The notes under the pieces are model-generated. The model searched no databases. It was not told where the DNA came from and saw nothing but the letters and a program-made list of their open reading frames with translations. From NCBI GenBank assembly GCA_902574045.1, contig CACGMG010000006.1:1-38099 (forward strand): DNA of 38,099 nt, given 5' to 3'. Below are positions 32,834-38,099 of this stretch, in pieces; the stretch's first letter is position 1, and every line of letters begins with the position of its first letter. The DNA comes from an uncultured Pelagibacteraceae bacterium (GTDB lineage: Bacteria; Pseudomonadota; Alphaproteobacteria; Pelagibacterales; Pelagibacteraceae). The position numbers were made by a program, and so were the translations under genes.

Positions 32834-33913
32834 CTAATTTTGTCTTTTTTCCATTAATTTCAAAATTAAAGGAACTATAAACAATATCAACAATAATCGT
32901 ATAATGTGATGAAAAGAAACAAATTCTGGATCGAGATCAAAAAAGATAGCAATAACTGCAACTTCATAAATTCCTCCAGGACAGTATGAGAGTAGTAAAG
33001 TAAAAAAATTTTTATCAATAAATAATCCAGCTACAAAAGCTGCAATAAGACCCAAGATGACGAGTAAAAGAGTTGCAACAAAGCTATGTAAGGCATTACG
33101 CGCTATTTCTCCAAAAGTCTTATCGGCAAATCTACATCCAACGGAAGCACCAAGTATTAGCAAACAATAGTCGATTATATCTGGGGGTAATTTATATGTA
33201 GCCAATTCAGATATTTGAAAAAATCCACTCGCAAACAAAGTTCCAGCAAGCAAAGCTGCAGGTATTTTAAGTTTATCAAAAAAAAGAATTAAAATTACTG
33301 AAGACATAATCAATATTATTAAATGATAGATATTTTGATCATCTACCATTTCATTGACAATCTTGAAATTATCCACCTCATAAAAACTATTAACTATGAA
33401 AGGAAAAACAGTAATAATAATTATTAATCTTATTAAATGAGAAGTAGCAACTTGGCTTAGATCAGACTTCTCGTCTTCCGCCAAAATCATCAAAGGACCT
33501 AAAGCTCCAGGAGCAGCAGAAAAAATTGAAGTTTTTCTGTCATAATTTGAAAACTTTTGAAGATATTTTGAAACTATTAATACACTTAAAATAATATAAA
33601 TTAGCATTATTAAGGAAGTCCATGCCCATTGATGAATTTGAGAAAACAGACTTTTATCGATGTAATTGCCAATATAAAGACCCAATAATATTAAAGTAGA
33701 TGATAAAATTAATCTTGGCATTTTAGTTTTAAAACCAGTTAAAGATGCTAAAGATGTAATTAACATTGGACCTAAAAACCAAGCCAGAGGCACATTAAAA
33801 AATTCGGCAACTATCGCGCTTGGAACAGATAAAGCCAAAACTAATGCAAATTCTCTAGAGAATATTAGTTTAAAATTTTCTTTATTAAAGGGTATAGCTT
33901 GGTTATTCTGCAT
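32834..33913 (-). CDS. AbrB-family membrane protein (PF05145 type)
   Basis: A 359-residue membrane protein with a duplicated domain: the first repeat includes PLAWFLGPMLITSLASLTG, SAAPGALGPLMILAEDE and SHLIRLIIIITVFPF, and the second includes IPAALLAGTLFASG, SYCPGGIYEVAVIAIFFDLDPEFVSFHHIIR. These are the repeats often labelled as putative ammonia monooxygenase or AbrB; the function is really unknown, probably transport. Its start codon is only 5 bases from the divergent proC-like start, so its promoter must lie inside that gene. Confidence 0.85.
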   Translation of the reverse strand: MQNNQAIPFNKENFKLIFSREFALVLALSVPSAIVAEFFNVPLAWFLGPMLITSLASLTGFKTKMPRLILSSTLILLGLYIGNYIDKSLFSQIHQWAWTSLIMLIYIILSVLIVSKYLQKFSNYDRKTSIFSAAPGALGPLMILAEDEKSDLSQVATSHLIRLIIIITVFPFIVNSFYEVDNFKIVNEMVDDQNIYHLIILIMSSVILILFFDKLKIPAALLAGTLFASGFFQISELATYKLPPDIIDYCLLILGASVGCRFADKTFGEIARNALHSFVATLLLVILGLIAAFVAGLFIDKNFFTLLLSYCPGGIYEVAVIAIFFDLDPEFVSFHHIIRLLLILFIVPLILKLMEKRQN

Positions 33914-33918
33914 AATTC

Positions 33919-34677
33919 ATGAATTTAGGTTTTTTAGGAACTGGCCATATTGCATCTTCAGTTGTTGAAGGTATCTTTAAATCAAAATTAAAAATTAAAA
34001 AAATTTACCTTTCTCCTCGTAATAAAATAATAGCAAAAAAATTGACTAAAAGGTTTAAAAAAATATCTATTTCAAAGAATAATCAACAATTAATAGACAA
34101 TTCAAATTGGATTTTTTTGTCGATAACACCAAAAGTTGGACATAAAATATTAAAAAAACTAAAATTTAAAAAAGATAAAAAAATAATAAGTTTTGTTTCA
34201 ACGATTAACTATAAAGATTTAAAAAGATACACAAAAAATAAAAATATTTCACGGGTAATACCCCTTCCATTTATTGGAATAAAAAAAGGACCTATAGTAA
34301 TTTTTAGTTCAGATAAAAAATTAAAAAATTTTTTCAAACATTTAGGTAAAGTTTTTGAAGTAAAAAATGAAAAAGTATCAAAAGCCTTTTGGTCGACTTC
34401 TTCATTTATGGCTCCATATTATAATCTATTATTTACAACTAGTAACTGGCTAACTGCCAAGGGAGTAAAAAGACAAGAAGCAGAAAATTATACAAGAGAA
34501 CTATTTTTAGCTTTATCAGAAGACTCTATTAATAAAAAAAGATTACCTTTAAATAAACTTGTTTCTAATTCTCAAACACCAGGCGGGACTAATGCATTTG
34601 TGCTTGGGAAACTTAAAAAAGATAAATTTTATAAAATTCAAATGAAAGCATTAAATAGTATATTTAAAAAATTTTAA
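33919..34677 (+). CDS. pyrroline-5-carboxylate reductase-like protein
   Basis: A 252-residue NAD(P)-binding protein of the ProC family. It begins with the Rossmann motif LGFLGTGHIASSVV. SNWIFLSITPKVGHKIL and VIPLPFIGIKKGPIVIF match the central region of ProC (R-MPN usual; here R-IPLP), and the C-terminus has SNSQTPGGTNAFVL, the family signature. It is somewhat short and very lysine-rich, and the central PNTP motif is altered, so it may be a paralog with another substrate, not the proline enzyme. It overlaps no other gene; csaA follows after 14 bases. Confidence 0.8.
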   Translation: MNLGFLGTGHIASSVVEGIFKSKLKIKKIYLSPRNKIIAKKLTKRFKKISISKNNQQLIDNSNWIFLSITPKVGHKILKKLKFKKDKKIISFVSTINYKDLKRYTKNKNISRVIPLPFIGIKKGPIVIFSSDKKLKNFFKHLGKVFEVKNEKVSKAFWSTSSFMAPYYNLLFTTSNWLTAKGVKRQEAENYTRELFLALSEDSINKKRLPLNKLVSNSQTPGGTNAFVLGKLKKDKFYKIQMKALNSIFKKF

Positions 34678-34691
34678 AAAAAGGAAAATAA

Positions 34692-35027
34692 ATGGAAATT
34701 TCGTATGAAGATTTTAAAAAAATTATAATAAAAGTTGGCAAGGTTATAGAGGTTAAAAAAAACGAAAAAGCTAGAAAGCCATCATTAGTCGTTAAGGTAG
34801 ATTTTGGAAAAAATATTGGTATAAAACAATCCTCTGCCCAAATTACTGATTATTACAACGCAGAAAATCTAGTTGGTAAACAAGTTATTGGTGTTTGTAA
34901 TTTTCCAATTAAAAATATCGCAGGAATTAATTCCGAAGTGTTAATTTTAGGTGCTATAGAAAAAGATGGAAAAGTTGTTCTGGTTCATCCTTCTAAGGAA
35001 ACAGAAAATGGATTAGATATCGCTTAA
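34692..35027 (+). CDS. csaA: CsaA-type tRNA-binding protein
   Basis: A 111-residue OB-fold protein. It begins with the usual ISYEDFKKIIIKVGKVIEV and has KPSLVVKVDFG, KQSSAQIT, VGKQVIGVCNFPIKNIAGINSEVLILG, all typical of the tRNA-binding-domain protein CsaA, described as having chaperone-like and tRNA-binding activity. A clear AAGGAAAA ribosome binding site precedes the ATG. It starts 14 bases after the proC-like gene and ends 1 base before the LysE gene. Confidence 0.93.
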   Translation: MEISYEDFKKIIIKVGKVIEVKKNEKARKPSLVVKVDFGKNIGIKQSSAQITDYYNAENLVGKQVIGVCNFPIKNIAGINSEVLILGAIEKDGKVVLVHPSKETENGLDIA

Positions 35028-35028
35028 A

Positions 35029-35619
35029 ATGTCATCTCAATTAATTTCATTATTGCTGTTTGGCATAGCTGCATCTCTTTCTCCAGGTCCAAATAATATA
35101 ATGACCTCATATACAGCATTTAATTTTGGAATTAGAAAAACTCTACCTACAATGTTGGGAGTTATTATTGGTTGGACTTTGCTTGTAATATTTTTACAAA
35201 TCGGTTCTGCTATCATTTTTCAAAAATTTGAAATTATTCAAAAAATGATAAGATTTTTTGGATCTATTTATTTGTTATATATGGCCTATAAAATCTCATA
35301 CTTGTCAATTAGATCAGAAAATATGAGTCCAAAACCGGTAACTTTTCTAAATACCTTCTTTTTTCAATTTATAAATCCAAAAAGTATTATTATCGCTCTT
35401 GCAGCAATTTCGATGTTTATTAACCCTAATGAAAATTTTATAAAAGACTCTATTGTTTTGACCATAGTTTTTTTCTTTATGGCTGTCGGAAGTCAAGCTG
35501 CCTGGTGTTTAATGGGAAAATATTTGAGAAAATTTGCCACAAGTGATCGTTTTATTCAAAATTTTAACTATACTATGTCTTTTTTACTTATAGTTTGTGT
35601 TATTATGTTTTATGTATAG
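35029..35619 (+). CDS. LysE/RhtB-family exporter
   Basis: A 196-residue exporter with about six helices and the standard motif SLSPGPNNIMTSYTAFNFG. FINPKSIIIALAAISMF is the second conserved loop. The substrate is unknown. It follows csaA by one base and ends 3 bases before acnA, so all four genes from the proC-like gene to acnA may share a transcript. The other LysE gene in the window (21138-21752) has a different core motif. Confidence 0.92.
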   Translation: MSSQLISLLLFGIAASLSPGPNNIMTSYTAFNFGIRKTLPTMLGVIIGWTLLVIFLQIGSAIIFQKFEIIQKMIRFFGSIYLLYMAYKISYLSIRSENMSPKPVTFLNTFFFQFINPKSIIIALAAISMFINPNENFIKDSIVLTIVFFFMAVGSQAAWCLMGKYLRKFATSDRFIQNFNYTMSFLLIVCVIMFYV

Positions 35620-35622
35620 CGC

Positions 35623-38099
35623 ATGAAATTTAACAGTAAAAATTCCTTTAATTCCTTAGATACAATTAATTCATCTGGCAGAGAATATAAAATTTTTAAT
35701 TTAAAAACTGCAGAAAAAAATGGTTTAGAAGGAATATCCAAACTACCAAAATCACTTAAAGTTTTACTAGAAAACCTTCTAAGATACGAAGATGACACTA
35801 CCGTTGATAAGAAACAAATTTTTGCTTTAAAAGAATGGCTTAAAAATAAAAAATCGAATACCGAAATAGCCTATAGGCCTGCAAGAACTTTATTACAAGA
35901 TTATACAGGTATTCCTGCTATTGCAGACCTAGCCGCGATGAGAGATGCTGTAAAAGAAAAAAATAAGGATCCAAATAAAATTAATCCATTATCTACAGTT
36001 GATTTAGTAATTGATCACTCAGTTATGGTAGATGAATATGCATCAGGTAAATCATTTAATCAAAACGTTGAAAAAGAATTTTCTAGGAATGGAGAGAGAT
36101 ATGCATTTCTTAAATGGGGTCAAAAAGCTTTTGATAATTTTAGAGTTGTTCCTCCAGGAACAGGGATTTGTCATCAAGTAAATCTTGAATATTTAGCCAA
36201 AGTAGTTTGGTCATCAAAAAGTGGAGAAGATCTTTATGCTTATCCAGACACATTAGTTGGAACAGACAGTCACACGACAATGGTTAATGGATTATCAGTT
36301 TTAGGGTGGGGTGTTGGCGGAATAGAAGCAGAAGCAGCTATGCTAGGTCAACCTATTTCAATGTTAATTCCAGAAGTTATTGGAGTGGAGCTCAAAGGAA
36401 AATTGCTTGAAGGATTAACAGCTACAGACTTAGTGTTAGCAATTGTTGAGATGCTTAGAAAAAAAGGTGTTGTAGGAAAATTTGTAGAATTTTATGGAGA
36501 AGGTTTAAAAAATCTTACATTAGCTGATAGAGCTACCATAGCAAACATGGCACCTGAGTACGGTGCAACGTGTGGTTTTTTTCCTGTAGATGAAGAAACT
36601 TTGAAATATTTAAAACTTTCTGGCAGAGATAAGGAAACAATAGAACTTGTAGAGAAATATTCAAAGGCACAAGGACTTTGGGCAAGCGAAGGCATAGAGT
36701 TCACTGATACTTTGTCTTTAGATATTAGTACCGTAGTTCCAAGTATTTCTGGCCCTAAACGACCACAAGATAAAGTTTTATTAACTGAATCTTCTAACAG
36801 TTTTGCCAAAGCTTATAAAGAAAACACAAAGAGAGAAAAACCCATTCAAGCAGATGTTGCTGGTGCTGATTACAAAGTCTCCGATGGAGATATTGTAATA
36901 GCAGCTATAACTTCTTGCACTAACACATCAAATCCAAGCGTAATGATTGGTGCGGGATTACTTGCAAAAAAAGCTATTGAAAGAGGTTTAAAAATTAAAC
37001 CGTGGGTAAAAACTTCCTTGGCTCCTGGTTCTAAAGTAGTTACAGACTATTTAGAAAAAGCAGGTCTAAATACATATTTAGATGAACTTGGATTTAATTT
37101 AGTAGGTTACGGTTGCACAACATGTATTGGAAATTCTGGTCCTCTAAATCAGAATATTTCTGATGCGATACATAAAGAAAATTTATATGCAGTTTCTGTT
37201 TTATCGGGAAATAGAAATTTTGAAGGAAGAATAAGCCCAGATGTAAAAGCTAATTATCTTGCTTCGCCTCCACTAGTAGTTGCTTTCGCTTTAGCTGGTA
37301 ACATGAATTTTGATATGTACAAAAATTCTCTTGGTACTGACAAGGAAGGCAAAGAAGTATTTTTAAAAGATATTTGGCCGAGCAATAAAGAAATTGAAGA
37401 CATTATGTTAAAGTCAATTAATGCAAAAATGTTTATTGATCGCTATTCAAATATTTCAGAAGGACCTAAAGAATGGAGTGCTATTAAAACAGTTGATAGC
37501 AGTATTTATAATTGGGAAGATAACTCCACATACGTTAAAAGACCTCCTTTCTTTGATAATTTACCAGATCAACCAGAGGGCTTTAAGCCAATCAAAGACG
37601 CAAGATTATTACTTTTACTAGCAGACTCAGTTACCACAGACCATATCTCTCCAGCGGGTAATATAAAAAAAGATAGTCCCACAGGTGATTATTTTATGAA
37701 AAACCAAGTTCAACAAAAAGACTTTAATTCTTATGGTGCTAGGCGTGGTAATCACGAAGTTATGATGAGGGGTACATTTGGAAATATTAAAATTAGAAAT
37801 GAAATGGCACCAGGAACTGAAGGTGGATTTACAACTTTACAGCCAGATGGAAAAGTAATGAGTGTTTATGATGCTGCAATTGAATACAAAAAAAGAGTAA
37901 ATGATTTAGTTGTTATGGCTGGAAAAGAATATGGCACTGGTTCTTCAAGAGACTGGGCCGCTAAAGGCACAAAACTTTTAGGAATAAAAGCTGTTATAGC
38001 AGAGAGCTTTGAGAGAATTCATAGATCAAATCTAATCGGTATGGGTGTCTTACCCCTTCAATTTAAAGATGGTTTTGACAGAAAAAAATTAAAAATCAC
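35623..38099 (+). CDS. acnA: aconitate hydratase A (3' end cut by the window)
   Basis: Open from the ATG at 35623 to the last base, 825 codons of about 890. It converts citrate to isocitrate in the TCA cycle. The 4Fe-4S cysteines are Cys432 in ITSCTNTSNP and Cys498 and Cys501 in GYGCTTCIGNSGP. Other AcnA motifs are VIDHSVMVD, TDSHTTMVNGLSVLGWGVGGIEAEAAMLGQP and, in the C-terminal domain, SPAGNI, SYGARRGNHEVMMRGTF and EYGTGSSRDWAAKG. The call AcnA over AcnB comes from domain order. Only the last part of the swivel domain is missing because the window ends. Confidence 0.96.
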   Translation, partial: MKFNSKNSFNSLDTINSSGREYKIFNLKTAEKNGLEGISKLPKSLKVLLENLLRYEDDTTVDKKQIFALKEWLKNKKSNTEIAYRPARTLLQDYTGIPAIADLAAMRDAVKEKNKDPNKINPLSTVDLVIDHSVMVDEYASGKSFNQNVEKEFSRNGERYAFLKWGQKAFDNFRVVPPGTGICHQVNLEYLAKVVWSSKSGEDLYAYPDTLVGTDSHTTMVNGLSVLGWGVGGIEAEAAMLGQPISMLIPEVIGVELKGKLLEGLTATDLVLAIVEMLRKKGVVGKFVEFYGEGLKNLTLADRATIANMAPEYGATCGFFPVDEETLKYLKLSGRDKETIELVEKYSKAQGLWASEGIEFTDTLSLDISTVVPSISGPKRPQDKVLLTESSNSFAKAYKENTKREKPIQADVAGADYKVSDGDIVIAAITSCTNTSNPSVMIGAGLLAKKAIERGLKIKPWVKTSLAPGSKVVTDYLEKAGLNTYLDELGFNLVGYGCTTCIGNSGPLNQNISDAIHKENLYAVSVLSGNRNFEGRISPDVKANYLASPPLVVAFALAGNMNFDMYKNSLGTDKEGKEVFLKDIWPSNKEIEDIMLKSINAKMFIDRYSNISEGPKEWSAIKTVDSSIYNWEDNSTYVKRPPFFDNLPDQPEGFKPIKDARLLLLLADSVTTDHISPAGNIKKDSPTGDYFMKNQVQQKDFNSYGARRGNHEVMMRGTFGNIKIRNEMAPGTEGGFTTLQPDGKVMSVYDAAIEYKKRVNDLVVMAGKEYGTGSSRDWAAKGTKLLGIKAVIAESFERIHRSNLIGMGVLPLQFKDGFDRKKLKI

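Noticed and set aside
35623-38099. acnA as a truncated pseudogene
   Set aside because: The frame is intact and all iron-sulfur cysteines are present; it is only cut by the window end.

Overview
This 38.1 kb window is very AT-rich, tightly packed and free of mobile elements. Its content points to a marine alphaproteobacterium of the SAR11 clade (Candidatus Pelagibacter type). The reasons are the compact gene spacing, the SAM-II plus SAM-V riboswitch pair in front of metY, the sarcosine oxidase and dimethylglycine dehydrogenase genes, the short leaders on substrate-binding-protein genes, and the small proteome-style genes. I name the clade by inference from content; no rRNA or tRNA gene is present.

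Region 1 (1-2.8 kb): the 3' part of a D-2-hydroxyacid dehydrogenase, a small lipoprotein, and metY (O-acetylhomoserine sulfhydrylase, minus strand). The 315-base gap in front of metY holds a minus-strand promoter, a SAM-II aptamer, an intrinsic terminator and a SAM-V aptamer next to the ribosome binding site. This looks like two-stage control, first of transcription and then of translation.

Region 2 (2.8-16.4 kb): methylated-glycine catabolism. soxBDAG (heterotetrameric sarcosine oxidase) runs on the plus strand. Facing it on the minus strand is a dimethylglycine/sarcosine dehydrogenase-like gene followed by etfB, etfA and ETF-ubiquinone oxidoreductase, a complete route for electrons from N-demethylation to the quinone pool. 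An MFS and an EamA transporter lie downstream in the same minus-strand run. A VOC-family gene lies upstream.

Region 3 (16.5-21.8 kb): sulfur and thiol-redox genes: cysE, a cytoplasmic msrB, ccdA, a second msrB with a Tat-like export signal, and grxC. With them are a histidine phosphatase, a ribokinase-type sugar kinase, a DUF2805 protein and a LysE exporter.

Region 4 (21.8-31.6 kb): a same-strand nutrient-uptake block. It begins with a LivJHMGF-type ABC transporter that has an attenuator hairpin after the binding-protein gene. The chain continues by start/stop overlaps into azlC, azlD and a CsiD/GlaH-type 2-oxoglutarate dioxygenase (glutarate 2-hydroxylase family). A tripartite tricarboxylate transporter (tctC, tctB, tctA) with its own promoter follows. 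Both binding-protein genes carry the same 18-base TTAA-repeat leader just before the ribosome binding site.

Region 5 (31.7-38.1 kb): an outer-membrane beta-barrel protein with a strong terminator, minus-strand DoxX and AbrB-family membrane proteins, then plus-strand proC-like, csaA, a LysE exporter and the 5' 93% or so of aconitase acnA, cut by the window end.
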